Assembly: GCA_017305055.1 (NCBI GenBank)
Contig: JAFKMZ010000008.1
Coordinates: 1 to 64,000, forward strand
Source of the DNA: Lysobacterales bacterium
GTDB taxonomy: Bacteria > Pseudomonadota > Gammaproteobacteria > Xanthomonadales > Rhodanobacteraceae
Length of the DNA: 64,000 nucleotides
Direction: 5' to 3'
The notes beneath the pieces are model-generated. The model did not search any database. It was not told the origin of the DNA and was given only the letters and a program-made list of their open reading frames with translations. A program made the position numbers and the translations under genes. The stretch's first letter is position 1. Each line of letters opens with the position of its first letter. Below, one piece after another: positions 1-9,215 of the stretch.

Positions 1-1278
1 GCCTACCAGAGCGCGACCGGTCACGGCGACCAGACTTTCGCCTTTGCGCGCTACCTCGCCTCTGCCCTGGAATCGGCCGGATTCGCGAGATCCGATATCG
101 AGATCGTCCCCGTCGACGGCATCGACAAGAGCGCCGCACTGGTCCTGAAGTACCCCGGCACCAGCGACGCCAAGCCCATCCTGATCAATGGCCATATGGA
201 CGTGGTGGCCGCCGACGCCGACCGCTGGACGCATCCGCCGTTCGAGCTGGCACAGGAAGGGGATTACCTCTACGGCCGCGGTGTCGCGGACATGAAGAAC
301 GAGGTGGTCGCGCTGGTGCAGACCTTGATGCGGCTGAAGAAGGATGGCTACAAGCCCGTGCGCGGCCTGGTCGTGGTGCTCACCGGGGACGAGGAGACCG
401 ACTTTGCCTCGGCGCGCATGCTCGCGCCGAAATACAAGGACGTCGAGTACGTGATCGACGCCGAGGGTGGCGCCGGCACCTACAGCGACGACCTGAAGCC
501 CGAGCTGTACCGTATTGGTGCGGCCGAAAAGCTCAACGTCGATTATCTGTTGACGGCCACCGGCCCCGGCGGCCATTCCAGTGCGCCGTTGCACAACAAC
601 CCGCTGTACACGTTGTCCAGGGCACTGGCCAAGGTCGAGCAATACCAGTTCCCGGTGACGTACAACGAGATCACGCTGGCCTCCTTCAAGGGCCTGGGCG
701 AGCACATGCAGGGCCCGCTCGGCGACGCCATGAAGGCGTTTGCGGCCAACCCCAAGGATGCCAAGGCCGCGGCCACGCTCTCGGCTGAGCCGGCCTACGT
801 GGGCCAGCTGCGCACGACCTGTGTCGGCACCACCATGGAGAGTGGCCATGCGCTGAATGCGGTGCCGAAGCTGGCCAACGCCAACATCAACTGCCGGGTG
901 TGGCCGGGCGTGAGTCCCGATACCATCAAGGCCGAGCTGACCAGGGTGATCGACGATCCCGCGGTCAATATCGCCATCCAGGATCCGCAACCGGTGGTGA
1001 GCCAGGCCTCGCCGATCATGCCCAAGCTCTTCGACACCATCACCGCGACCATCCACGAGCGCTTCCCCAACGTGGACGTGGTGCCCGCGCAGGGCGCCGG
1101 TGCGTCCGACAACCAGTTCTTCCGCAATGAAGGTCTGCCGGCATATGGCGTCAGCCCGTTCTTCGCCAAGCCGGGTGACAGCCGCGCGCATGGCATCGAC
1201 GAGCGCGTCCTGGCCGGTGAGTTCCAGCCGGCTCTGGATTTTTGGCATAGCCTGTTGCAGAAGATCACCAGGGAGTAG
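1..1278 (+). CDS. M20/M25/M40 family metallopeptidase, 5' end outside the window
   Basis: The reading frame is open from the first base, so only the C-terminal 425 codons are seen and the start lies to the left. The zinc-site signature of M20 peptidases is present in order: GHMDVV (first His-x-Asp), GRGVADMKNE (bridging Asp), TGDEETD (catalytic/ligand Glu pair), a DAEGG segment, and the distal His in RAHGIDERV near the C-terminus. The lid/dimerisation region lies between about residues 190 and 310. Family members hydrolyse N-terminal amino acids, dipeptides or acylated amino acids. The substrate here cannot be told. An internal ATG at position 196 falls inside the metal site and is not the real start. 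A BNR-repeat gene follows 72 nt downstream on the same strand. A second, only distantly similar M20 enzyme is at 37.6-39.1 kb. Confidence 0.9.
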   Translation, partial: AYQSATGHGDQTFAFARYLASALESAGFARSDIEIVPVDGIDKSAALVLKYPGTSDAKPILINGHMDVVAADADRWTHPPFELAQEGDYLYGRGVADMKNEVVALVQTLMRLKKDGYKPVRGLVVVLTGDEETDFASARMLAPKYKDVEYVIDAEGGAGTYSDDLKPELYRIGAAEKLNVDYLLTATGPGGHSSAPLHNNPLYTLSRALAKVEQYQFPVTYNEITLASFKGLGEHMQGPLGDAMKAFAANPKDAKAAATLSAEPAYVGQLRTTCVGTTMESGHALNAVPKLANANINCRVWPGVSPDTIKAELTRVIDDPAVNIAIQDPQPVVSQASPIMPKLFDTITATIHERFPNVDVVPAQGAGASDNQFFRNEGLPAYGVSPFFAKPGDSRAHGIDERVLAGEFQPALDFWHSLLQKITRE

Positions 1279-1350
1279 TCGGGACAGGACGTCGCCCGGT
1301 TTCCACAAGCCCAGCTTGCGGACGTTGCGATTCGGTACGGAGGGTTTGCC

Positions 1351-4300
1351 ATGGCAGGACAAAGCCGCATTCTGGCCAGGTTCGTCTTTTTCCTTTCCGC
1401 GTTGCTGGTGGCGACGTTTGCCACGGCAGCCAACGTACCGACGGGTGAGCTGCTGCATGCCCTGCAGTGGCGGAACGTCGGGCCCTACGTGGGCGGGCGC
1501 TCCATCGCCGTGGCGGGGGTAGCCAGTGAGCCGAGCCATTTCTACATGGGCACGACCGACGGTGGGGTCTGGGAAACCCACGACTATGGCCAGGCCTGGA
1601 AAAATATTTCGGACGCCTACTTCAAGAACAATGTGATCGGCGCGATTGCCGTGGCCCCCTCGGACCCCAAGATCATCTATGTCGGCACGGGTGAGTCCGA
1701 CATCCGCAACACCTTCCTGACCGGGGAGGGCATGTACAAGTCGGTCGATGCCGGCAAGACCTGGCAGCACATTGGGCTGGATGCGACACACATCATCAGC
1801 TGGATCCTCATCGATCCGAAGAACCCCGACGTGGTCTATGCCTCCGCGCTTGGCCACGTCTGGGGGCCGAATCCGGAGCGCGGGGTCTTCAAGAGCACCG
1901 ATGGCGGCAAGACCTGGAACAAGGTGCTGTACATCAACGACCACACCGGCGTGGTCACCATGGCGATGGATCCGACGGACTCGAACACGCTGTATGCAAC
2001 GGCATGGCAGGCGTCCCGTGCGGCCTGGACGTTCTCCAGCGGTGGGCCGGACAGCGGCATCTACAAGAGTACGGACGGCGGCGCGCACTGGACCAACATC
2101 ACGCACAACCCGGGGCTCCCCACGGGCATCATCGGCAAGGCCGGCATCGCGGTGGCGCCGAGTGACCCGAACGTCGTCTACACACTGATCCAGGCCAACT
2201 ACCAGGGCCATTTCGGTGGCTTGTTCCGCTCCGGCGACGCAGGCAGGACCTGGGCCTTCGTCAACGGTGACGACGAGCTCACCCAGCGCGCGTTCTACTA
2301 CATGCGCGTGTATGTGGATCCGAAGGACGCCAACACGATCTACATGCCGAACGTGAACCTGTATGTCTCGCATGATGGCGGCAAGTCGCTCAAGCAGCTG
2401 CGTCCGCCGCATGGCGACAACCACGGCCTGTGGATCAACCCGAACGATACCAGCCTGTTCATCGAGTCCAACGACCAGGGCGCCACGGTGTCGCGCGACG
2501 GCGGTGCCACCTGGAGTTCGCAGAGCAACCAGCCCACCTCGCAGCTCTACCACGTCAACGTCGACGACCAGTTTCCATTCAACATCTATGTGGCACAGCA
2601 GGACAATCGCGCGTGGACCACGCCGAGCGCCGTCCCCTTCGGGAAGATTCCACCGGTCTGGGAGCGCGCGGCCGGCGGCGAGAACAGCTGGGTGGTGCCA
2701 CACCCGGAGCAGCACTGGGTCACGTTCGGCAACGGCTACTTCTCGCTCATGGACAGCCTGGACAGCCGGAGCGGGGTGAACCGCAGCATCGATCCGTCAC
2801 CGATCTACTACAACGGCGCACCGGCCTCCGAGATGGAGTACCGCGCCGGCTGGATCAGGCATCCCAACGTGTTTCTCAACCACACCCCGGACGTGTTGCT
2901 CACCGGTACCCAATACGTGCTGAAGAGCACGGACTTGGGGCATACCTGGACGCGGATCAGCCCGGACCTGACGCGAAACGACAAGAGCAAGCAGGAGTTG
3001 CCAGGCGGCCCGATCAGCCACGACATCTCCGGTGCCGAACTCTTTGACACGGTCTCGGCGTTGAGCGTCTCGCCCAAGTCCGATGACGTCATCTGGGCCG
3101 GGTCCGACGACGGCCTGGTGCATGTCACCCGGGATGGCGGCGCGCATTGGGACAACGTGACGCCGAAGGGCCTGCCGACCTGGATTACGATCACCGACCT
3201 CGAGGCCTCCCATGCCGATGCGGGCACGGCGTATGTCACCGCCAGCCGCTACATGTGGGATGACTTCAAGCCCTACGCCTACAGGACCACCGATTACGGC
3301 AAGCACTGGCAGCCGATCATCCAGGGCGTGCCGGGCGACCAGTACCTGGAGACCATCCGCGAGGATCCTGACCACCCGGGCCTGCTGTTCCTGGGCAGCA
3401 GCAAGACCGTGTACCTGAGTCTGGACGATGGCGCCCACTGGCAATCGTTTGCGCTCAACCTGCCGCCGGTGGTGGTGCGCAGCATCGCCATCCAGGGTCC
3501 ACAGCATGCGGTGGTGATCGCCACGCATGGCCGGGGCGTCTGGATCCTGGACAACCTGGCGTTCGTCGAGCAGCTGGCGAGTGCCCAGGTGGCTCCCGAC
3601 CAGCCCTATCTGTTCGCTCCGCAACAGGCGTGGCTGGTCAAGCGCAGCGCCGGCTTTGGCGGTGGCAGTGCGGGTGGGGAGAACCGGCCGGCCGTTGCCG
3701 ACGTGTTCTATTACCTGCCGGCGTCGTACCAGGCCAGCACGCCGGCCAAGCTGACCTTCAGCACGGCGGACGGCCAGGTCGTGCGCAGCTACGACCTGCC
3801 ATACAAGGAGGTGCTGCCGCGGGGTCTGGACAACGGCAAGAACGAGCCAGCCTCGCCACTGCATCCTGGCATGAACCGTTTCGCCTGGGACTTCCGCCAT
3901 GCGCCGGCACGCTATGTCGACGGCTTCTTCGTCACCGAGCATGGCGTGGACAAGATCGTGGGGCCGACGGTCGCGCCTGGCACCTATGAGGTCACGTTGT
4001 CCTATGGCGGCACCGTCGTCTCCAAGCAGGCGTTCGAGGTCAAGCTCGATCCGCGCCTCGACACCACGCCGGCGCAGATGCAGGCCCGGCTCGACCTTGC
4101 CATGCAGATCAACCAGGCCATCGACAGCCTCAACGGCCGGCTCAACGAGGCGCTGGCGGCGCGGACGCGCTTGCGGCAGGCGGTCGCTGCGGGACGCATT
4201 TCCGCCGACCGGGCCAAGGCGGTGTCGACGTCGCTCGATCGCGATATTGCCGAGATGGTCAATCTGGACATCCAGTCGAGTGAGGGCGACCTGGTGGTGG

Positions 4301-4482
4301 AAACCAGAGTGACTGAGCGCCTCGCCATGCTGGGTCTGGAGGTGGACCGCAGCTTCACCCCGCTGCGCCCGGTGAACCAGCAGGGCTATGCCACGTTGGC
4401 CGCAGCGGCCGAGGCCGGCAAGGCGAAACTGCAGAAGGATATCGACGCGGTGACCCAGATGACGGGTGCCGCCGCACGTTAG
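1351..4482 (+). CDS. Exported WD40/YVTN/BNR-repeat (VPS10/sortilin-like) protein, 1043 aa
   Basis: A signal peptide covers about residues 1-27 (hydrophobic run ending ATFATAA). The mature part is a long beta-propeller protein with many BNR/Asp-box motifs of the form S-x-D-x-G-x-x-W, for example STDGGKTW, SGDAGRTW, SRDGGATW, STDLGHTW and TRDGGAHW, spread from about residue 60 to 720. The last 300 residues look like a beta-sandwich followed by a helical tail rich in Ala, Arg and Asp. Proteins of this layout are often annotated as glycosyl hydrolases, but Asp-boxes alone do not give catalysis, so I leave the reaction open. The start has a GGAGGG ribosome site at 1339-1344. It lies 72 nt after the M20 gene and about 90 nt before the oxygenase gene, all co-directional. 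Confidence 0.9.
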   Translation: MAGQSRILARFVFFLSALLVATFATAANVPTGELLHALQWRNVGPYVGGRSIAVAGVASEPSHFYMGTTDGGVWETHDYGQAWKNISDAYFKNNVIGAIAVAPSDPKIIYVGTGESDIRNTFLTGEGMYKSVDAGKTWQHIGLDATHIISWILIDPKNPDVVYASALGHVWGPNPERGVFKSTDGGKTWNKVLYINDHTGVVTMAMDPTDSNTLYATAWQASRAAWTFSSGGPDSGIYKSTDGGAHWTNITHNPGLPTGIIGKAGIAVAPSDPNVVYTLIQANYQGHFGGLFRSGDAGRTWAFVNGDDELTQRAFYYMRVYVDPKDANTIYMPNVNLYVSHDGGKSLKQLRPPHGDNHGLWINPNDTSLFIESNDQGATVSRDGGATWSSQSNQPTSQLYHVNVDDQFPFNIYVAQQDNRAWTTPSAVPFGKIPPVWERAAGGENSWVVPHPEQHWVTFGNGYFSLMDSLDSRSGVNRSIDPSPIYYNGAPASEMEYRAGWIRHPNVFLNHTPDVLLTGTQYVLKSTDLGHTWTRISPDLTRNDKSKQELPGGPISHDISGAELFDTVSALSVSPKSDDVIWAGSDDGLVHVTRDGGAHWDNVTPKGLPTWITITDLEASHADAGTAYVTASRYMWDDFKPYAYRTTDYGKHWQPIIQGVPGDQYLETIREDPDHPGLLFLGSSKTVYLSLDDGAHWQSFALNLPPVVVRSIAIQGPQHAVVIATHGRGVWILDNLAFVEQLASAQVAPDQPYLFAPQQAWLVKRSAGFGGGSAGGENRPAVADVFYYLPASYQASTPAKLTFSTADGQVVRSYDLPYKEVLPRGLDNGKNEPASPLHPGMNRFAWDFRHAPARYVDGFFVTEHGVDKIVGPTVAPGTYEVTLSYGGTVVSKQAFEVKLDPRLDTTPAQMQARLDLAMQINQAIDSLNGRLNEALAARTRLRQAVAAGRISADRAKAVSTSLDRDIAEMVNLDIQSSEGDLVVETRVTERLAMLGLEVDRSFTPLRPVNQQGYATLAAAAEAGKAKLQKDIDAVTQMTGAAAR

Positions 4483-4573
4483 GCATGCCCGCGGCAGGGA
4501 CGGGCCACGGTGCACGTCCCGCTGGCGGGTTTCGTGGATTGGACAGGCCCCCGGAGGGCCAGGAGCGAGCAAC

Positions 4574-5377
4574 ATGGTGGCGGCGTATGCGGGAGCAGTG
4601 GATATTGAGAAATATCCGATCCACGAGTTGGACAGCAGGCGTGGGCGCGATCTGGTGTCCTGGTGTCGCGCCCAGCTCGCCGAGGATGGATGCTGCACAC
4701 TGGGCGGCTTCCTCCTGCCGGCTGCGATCGACGAGATGGTCCGCATCTCCGGGGAGCTCGACGGCAAGGCCTGGGTGACCGACCGGCCGCACAACATCTA
4801 CTTCACGCCGCCGGCGCAGGACGTGCCACCGGACGATCCGCGGGCACATCTCGAGCGCTCGGCGAAGCATGGCATCGCCTATGACTACATCCCGGCCACC
4901 GCCCCGGTGCGACGCCTGTACGAGTCGCCCGAGCTCACCCGGTTCGTCGCCGCGGCGCTGGGCAAGGACGTGCTCTATCGCAGTGCCGACCCGCTCGATG
5001 CGTTCCAGATCACCCGGTTCTACCCCGGCGAGGAACTCGGTTGGCACTTCGACAACAGTGAGTTCTCGGTGACCATCATGTACCAGATGCCGGAAGCCGG
5101 CGGCGAGTTTGAGTACGTTCCGGCCTTGCGCTCCGATGCCGATTCCAACTATGCCGGCATCGAGGAAGTGCTGCAGGGGCGCGCCAGGGCATCGGTCAAG
5201 CTGCAGGAATCGGCGCCCGGGACCTTCGCCCTGTTCCACGGCCATCATGCCTTGCACAGGGTGACCATGGTGCGTGGCTCCAGGCCGCGCATCAATTCGG
5301 TCCTGACCTATGGTGACCGGCCAGGGATGAAACTCAGCCCACTGACCTCCGAGCTGTTCTACGGCCGGGTCTCGTGA
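4574..5377 (+). CDS. 2-oxoglutarate/Fe(II) oxygenase, HalD/BesD-like fold
   Basis: This is a 267-aa soluble protein with no signal peptide. The iron triad is visible: HFD in GWHFDNSEF at about residues 157-159, and a distal His in HRVTMVRGSRPR, followed by the Arg that would bind the 2-oxoglutarate carboxylate. The overall pattern (ITRFYPGEELGWHFDN, then GGEFEYVPALR) resembles the HalD/BesD amino-acid halogenase and hydroxylase group. True BesD halogenases replace the Asp of the first motif with Gly to make room for chloride. Here Asp is kept, so hydroxylation of a free amino acid is the likelier reaction (inference). ATG 4574 was chosen over longer in-frame starts because AGGAG lies 8 nt upstream and the extra N-terminal residues would be low-complexity and Arg-rich. 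Confidence 0.8.
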   Translation: MVAAYAGAVDIEKYPIHELDSRRGRDLVSWCRAQLAEDGCCTLGGFLLPAAIDEMVRISGELDGKAWVTDRPHNIYFTPPAQDVPPDDPRAHLERSAKHGIAYDYIPATAPVRRLYESPELTRFVAAALGKDVLYRSADPLDAFQITRFYPGEELGWHFDNSEFSVTIMYQMPEAGGEFEYVPALRSDADSNYAGIEEVLQGRARASVKLQESAPGTFALFHGHHALHRVTMVRGSRPRINSVLTYGDRPGMKLSPLTSELFYGRVS

Positions 5378-5428
5378 CGGCTGCCCCGCCGGGCCACGGC
5401 GGAGCCGGCCAGCATCATGACGGGACGT

Positions 5429-5452
5429 CCACGCCGTTGTCTGGTGGCGTGG
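5429..5452 (+). terminator. Possible hairpin terminator after the oxygenase gene
   Basis: CCACGCC at 5429-5435 pairs perfectly with GGCGTGG at 5446-5452 across a 10-nt loop. It sits 52 nt after the oxygenase stop and is followed by a weak run ending in TTT, with no strong U-tract. Confidence 0.3.
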
Positions 5453-5460
5453 ATCACTTT

Positions 5461-5493
5461 GACCGACCGCACCCAGGTTGAGCGCGGTCGGTC
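5461..5493 (+). promoter_or_regulatory. 10-bp inverted repeat in the leader of the M14 lipoprotein gene
   Basis: GACCGACCGC (5461-5470) and GCGGTCGGTC (5484-5493) form a perfect 10-bp dyad with a 13-nt spacer. It ends 11 nt before the GGGGAG ribosome site (5505-5510). It could be an operator, an RNA stem in the leader, or a factor-independent end for upstream transcription. The sequence does not decide between these. Confidence 0.4.
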
Positions 5494-5517
5494 CGGACGA
5501 ACTTGGGGAGAATAGGC

Positions 5518-8151
5518 ATGCACCGTTTCCGGACCGGAATCCGCGCGGCAGTGGCAGCCTTGGCGATAGGTACTGGCGCGCTGCTGCTGGCGGCCTGCTC
5601 CCAGCACCAGGCAGAACAGAAGGCAGGGCCGGTGCCAACCCCGGCGTCGGTGCTGGGGCATACCCCGGGCGACGATTACTACCTTGCCGACTATGAGGAT
5701 TCGCTCAAGTATTTCCATGCCCTGGCCAAGGCATCCGACCACATCAGGATGGTCGCCACGGGGAAGTCCAGCGAGGGACGGACGTTTGAGTACGCCATCA
5801 TCTCCATCCCGGAAAACCTGGCCAAGTTCGACCAGTATGTGGACGCCTCGAAGCAGCTCGCCGACGGGCGGCAGCTGAGCGACGCCCAGGCACGTGACCT
5901 GGCGCGCACCTCGAAGATCATCGTGCACATCGACGGCGGCCTGCACGCGGCCGAGCTCGGCAACGCCCAGCTGCCGCCACTGCTGGCCTACAAGCTGCTG
6001 TCCGAGCCAAACGATCCGGAAGTGGCCAGGATCATGCGCGACGCCATCGTGATCCTGTGGCCCACGCTGAACCCTGATGGCATGGACATGCAGGTGCATT
6101 GGTACCGCGAGCAGTTGCAGCGGCGCGGCGGCAAGGACAGCGCCATTCCCACTGGCTTCGTCGACCAGCCGATGCCGTACGTGTACCAAAAATACGTCAG
6201 CCACGACAACAACCGCGATGGCTACATGCTCAACATGGTCGAGAGCCAGGTGGTCATGGCCGAGCAGCAGAAGAACGCCCCGGCCATCTGGTACACCCAC
6301 CACCAGCCTGGCGACCGCGTGTTCCCGCCGCGCATCTGGGTGCCGCCGTTCTCCGACCCGGTCTCGGCCAACATCGATCCGCTGGTGCGCATGTGGACGA
6401 CGAACATCGGCATCGACATGCTCACCCGCTTTGGCGAGGAGGGCAAACCCGGCGCCCTGGCGCAGAACGACTACGACAACTGGTATCCGGGCTACATCGA
6501 CTACATGGCGGAGTTCCGCCACACCCCGGCGTACTTCACCGAAACCACGCACGCCACGCCCACGCCGATCGACTACCGCGCCGACACCTTCCCGCGCGAG
6601 TGGAGCGACCTGAAGCCGCTGATTTTCTATTCCATGCCGTGGCAGGGTGGCGTCTGGCACTTCCGCGACACCGAGAACTACATGCTGACCGCGTCGATGG
6701 CGACGCTGATGACCGCGGTGAACCGGCGCGAGGAGATCCTGTATGACCGCTATCTGGCCGCCACCCGGACCGCCAGGCGCTACGTCGACCAGGGGCTGCA
6801 TGCCTACGTGATCCCGGCCGGCCAGGCCGATCCGCAGAGCGCGGCGCTGCTGGCGCAGAAATTGATCCAGCAGGGCGTCGAGGTCTACCGGAACAAGGCG
6901 GCGCTGACCCTGGGCGATACCCTGGTGCCTGCCGGCTCCTGGGTGGTGCGCATGGACCAGCCGTTTGCCGGCCTGGTGGAAGAGCTGTTCGGGTTGCAGC
7001 AATACCCGCATGCGTTCCTGGACAAGGATGGCCTGCCGAAGAAGCTGCCGTATGACGTGACTGGCTGGACCCTGCCGCTGCAGTTCGGGGTCGACGCCGT
7101 GGCCATCAAGACGCCGCTTCCGGCAAGCATCGACGGCTCGCTGGAGCGTGTCACCGAGGCCAGGACGGCCGGTGGTCTGCAGGGCCATGGTGCCGCCTAT
7201 GCCGTCAGCCAGGCCAGCAATGCCAGCTACAAGGTGGCCAATGCCGTGCTCGAGGCCAAGGGCAAGGTGGCGTTTGCCGCCGGCAAGGATGGCCAGGCAC
7301 CGTCCATGGTACTCAGCAAGATTGACGACAAGACGCTCGGGGACATCCTCAACCGCGAGGGGGTGACCGCCACGCCGGTGGCGGGCGACCCACCGACGGG
7401 CAGCCAGGTCAGCATGGCCCGGGTCGGCAACTATCGCCCCTGGGGTCAGGACGAGGCGGCCATGGACGCAGGATGGACGCAATGGCTGCTGGAGCAGTAC
7501 GGCTTCAATCCGAAGGAGCTGTACAACGCCGACATCCGCGCCGGTAACCTGCGTTCCAAGGTGGATGTGATTGTCCTGCCGGACATGGTGGGGCGGGGCC
7601 AGCAACCAACGCAACGGCTGGTGGATGGGCCATACCAGTCAGGATCGATGCCGGAGAAGTATTCCGGCGGCATCAACCGGGAGGGTGTCGACGCCCTGAA
7701 GGCCTTCGTCAACGCCGGGGGCACGCTGGTGGCCATGGACCATTCGGCCAACGCCGTCATCGACTTGTTCGACCTGCCGGTGAGCAATGCCCTGGGCGGA
7801 CTGACGCCGACGGAGTTCTATTGTGCCGGCGCCCTGTTTGCGGTGGACCTCGGCCAGCCGTCGTCCTTGACGGTGGGGGTCAGGCAGCAACCCTCGGTCA
7901 TGTTCTTCAACAGTCCAGCCTTCAGCGTCAAACCCGGCTTCCAGGGCAAGGTGCTGGCCTCCTATGCGAAGGACGGCAGCTCATTGCAGAGCGGCTTTGC
8001 CCTGCATCCGGAACGGCTGCAGGGGCTGGCCGCCGCACTGGAGGTTTCCTATGGCAAGGGCAGGGTGGTCCTGTACGGCTTCGCGCCGCAGTTCCGCGGC
8101 CAGTCCCAGGGCACGTTCAAGCTCCTGTTCAACGCGCTGTATCTGCATTGA
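5518..8151 (+). CDS. M14 (zinc carboxypeptidase) family lipoprotein, 877 aa
   Basis: ATG 5518 follows GGGGAG with 7-nt spacing. A TTG at 5503 overlaps that ribosome site and is unlikely. A lipobox LLAAC puts the lipidated Cys at about residue 27, so this is probably a lipoprotein. The M14 zinc motif is HIDGGLHAAE (His about 143, Glu about 146), followed by LWPTLNPDG and a WYTHHQPGD segment typical of the family; the third ligand is presumably one of these His residues. The C-terminal 300 residues look like a class-I glutamine-amidotransferase-like or beta-rich domain ending FKLLFNALYLH. The protein is a clear paralogue of the minus-strand M14 peptidase at 46.1-48.9 kb, which shares the architecture and the C-terminal FKLLFN motif. 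Its likely role is peptide or peptidoglycan trimming; the substrate is unknown. Confidence 0.88.
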   Translation: MHRFRTGIRAAVAALAIGTGALLLAACSQHQAEQKAGPVPTPASVLGHTPGDDYYLADYEDSLKYFHALAKASDHIRMVATGKSSEGRTFEYAIISIPENLAKFDQYVDASKQLADGRQLSDAQARDLARTSKIIVHIDGGLHAAELGNAQLPPLLAYKLLSEPNDPEVARIMRDAIVILWPTLNPDGMDMQVHWYREQLQRRGGKDSAIPTGFVDQPMPYVYQKYVSHDNNRDGYMLNMVESQVVMAEQQKNAPAIWYTHHQPGDRVFPPRIWVPPFSDPVSANIDPLVRMWTTNIGIDMLTRFGEEGKPGALAQNDYDNWYPGYIDYMAEFRHTPAYFTETTHATPTPIDYRADTFPREWSDLKPLIFYSMPWQGGVWHFRDTENYMLTASMATLMTAVNRREEILYDRYLAATRTARRYVDQGLHAYVIPAGQADPQSAALLAQKLIQQGVEVYRNKAALTLGDTLVPAGSWVVRMDQPFAGLVEELFGLQQYPHAFLDKDGLPKKLPYDVTGWTLPLQFGVDAVAIKTPLPASIDGSLERVTEARTAGGLQGHGAAYAVSQASNASYKVANAVLEAKGKVAFAAGKDGQAPSMVLSKIDDKTLGDILNREGVTATPVAGDPPTGSQVSMARVGNYRPWGQDEAAMDAGWTQWLLEQYGFNPKELYNADIRAGNLRSKVDVIVLPDMVGRGQQPTQRLVDGPYQSGSMPEKYSGGINREGVDALKAFVNAGGTLVAMDHSANAVIDLFDLPVSNALGGLTPTEFYCAGALFAVDLGQPSSLTVGVRQQPSVMFFNSPAFSVKPGFQGKVLASYAKDGSSLQSGFALHPERLQGLAAALEVSYGKGRVVLYGFAPQFRGQSQGTFKLLFNALYLH

Positions 8152-8213
8152 GCATCAGGCGACGCCATCCTCTGCGGCCCGGCAAGGTCCAGTCGCGGGC
8201 GAGGACCGACGTT

Positions 8214-8942
8214 TCACGGGGTCATGGGCCTGAAGTGGGCGACCAGGTCGTACGAATCGCCGAGGAACATTTGCTCCACATAGGTGATGGGAGTCTTCCC
8301 GAGCCAGGTGCGGCGGGCAATCCTGAGACTTGCCGTACCTGCCGGAACCTTGAGCCGCGACGCGTCGCGACGACCGAGGTTCACGGCCTTGATGTGGTGT
8401 TCGGCGCGACTCCAGGGAATGTTCTCCAGCAGCCAGCTGCCCGGCGCCTGGTCGGAAAAGCCTTCGTCGAGTGCCGCCGGCACGGCCACCGGATTGATGA
8501 CACGGCTCTCGAGGGCAAAGGGCTTGCCATCGGCAAGGTGCAGGCATTTGATCGCGATCAGGATTCCCTCCGGCGCCAGTTCGCCTTCGTGCGCGATCGA
8601 CTTGGCCGGTTTGCGCAGTTTGCGGCTGATCAGCCGATAGCTGTAGGCGTGGCCCCGCAACGCCACGTCGACGGGGATATGCGGGATGTCCAGGGCGACC
8701 GATTCGATCGTGGCGTTGGGCTTGCACACAAACGAGCCGACGCGGCGGCGCCGTTCGATGAGGCCCTTCTCGGCCAGCAGCGACAACACCTTGTTCACCG
8801 TCATGCGGGAACATTGGTATTGCGCCATCAATTCGTGCTCGAAAGGAATGCGGTGACCCGGGGGCCACAGGCCGCTGGCAATATTGCGTTCGAGATCGCT
8901 GCGGATCGTCTGTCCGAGGCTTTGTGCTGGTCGGGGTGTCAC
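8214..8942 (-). CDS. hutC: Histidine utilisation repressor, GntR/HutC family
   Basis: An N-terminal GntR winged helix contains PGHRIPFEHELMAQYQCSR and MTVNKVLSLLAEKGL, and this wording is very close to known HutC proteins. It is followed by a UTRA ligand-binding domain (from about residue 90, with the HFRPMTP end typical of HutC). In the family, urocanate binding releases the repressor from hut promoters. GTG 8942 gives 242 aa, the usual family length, and AGGAAG lies 9 nt upstream. A longer frame from TTG 9014 adds a charged leader unlike HutC. The gene is transcribed divergently from hutH, and the shared 273-nt region holds a candidate operator at 9134-9152. It converges on the M14 gene, 62 nt away. 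Confidence 0.9.
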   Translation of the reverse strand: MTPRPAQSLGQTIRSDLERNIASGLWPPGHRIPFEHELMAQYQCSRMTVNKVLSLLAEKGLIERRRRVGSFVCKPNATIESVALDIPHIPVDVALRGHAYSYRLISRKLRKPAKSIAHEGELAPEGILIAIKCLHLADGKPFALESRVINPVAVPAALDEGFSDQAPGSWLLENIPWSRAEHHIKAVNLGRRDASRLKVPAGTASLRIARRTWLGKTPITYVEQMFLGDSYDLVAHFRPMTP

Positions 8943-9133
8943 GGTGGTCTGCTTCCTGCTCTCATGCTCGAAACGCCTGCCTTGGCGTGGCAGCGCCTGC
9001 CCAGTTTCCGGCAAACGACATGGGTGTCAGGCCACATCCCCAATCGGCGCTCCGCACTGCGGTACGGACATTATGCCGTCATACCGCGTCGTCGTGCGGA
9101 CCGGCCGGCGCCAGGGCGCCTGAAATACGTCCA

Positions 9134-9152
9134 GGTCAATTGTATAGACAAA
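9134..9152 (+). promoter_or_regulatory. Candidate HutC operator upstream of hutH
   Basis: GGTCAATTGTATAGACAAA contains the imperfect dyad TTGTATAGACAA (9140-9151), close to the TTGTATATACAA-like sites known for HutC. The 12 bases GGTCAATTGTAT recur before hutU. It lies 64 nt upstream of the hutH start and in the hutC-hutH divergent region, so it could control both directions. Confidence 0.6.
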
Positions 9153-9215
9153 AGGAAGCCGGTGTCCTAATCTTTCAAGGGTTCGGGCGGGTCGGTGGGT
9201 CAATCGGTTGGGAGC

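Noticed and set aside
2797-4797. 666-aa minus-strand frame opposite the BNR-repeat gene
   Set aside because: It lies antisense to a clear exported repeat protein and the oxygenase start, and has Arg/His/Gly-rich composition with no domain. It is a GC-driven shadow.
5359-7614. 751-aa minus-strand frame opposite the M14 lipoprotein gene
   Set aside because: It is the complement of well-conserved M14 motifs. Its low-complexity Arg/His/Val composition and lack of a ribosome site mark it as an artefact of high GC.
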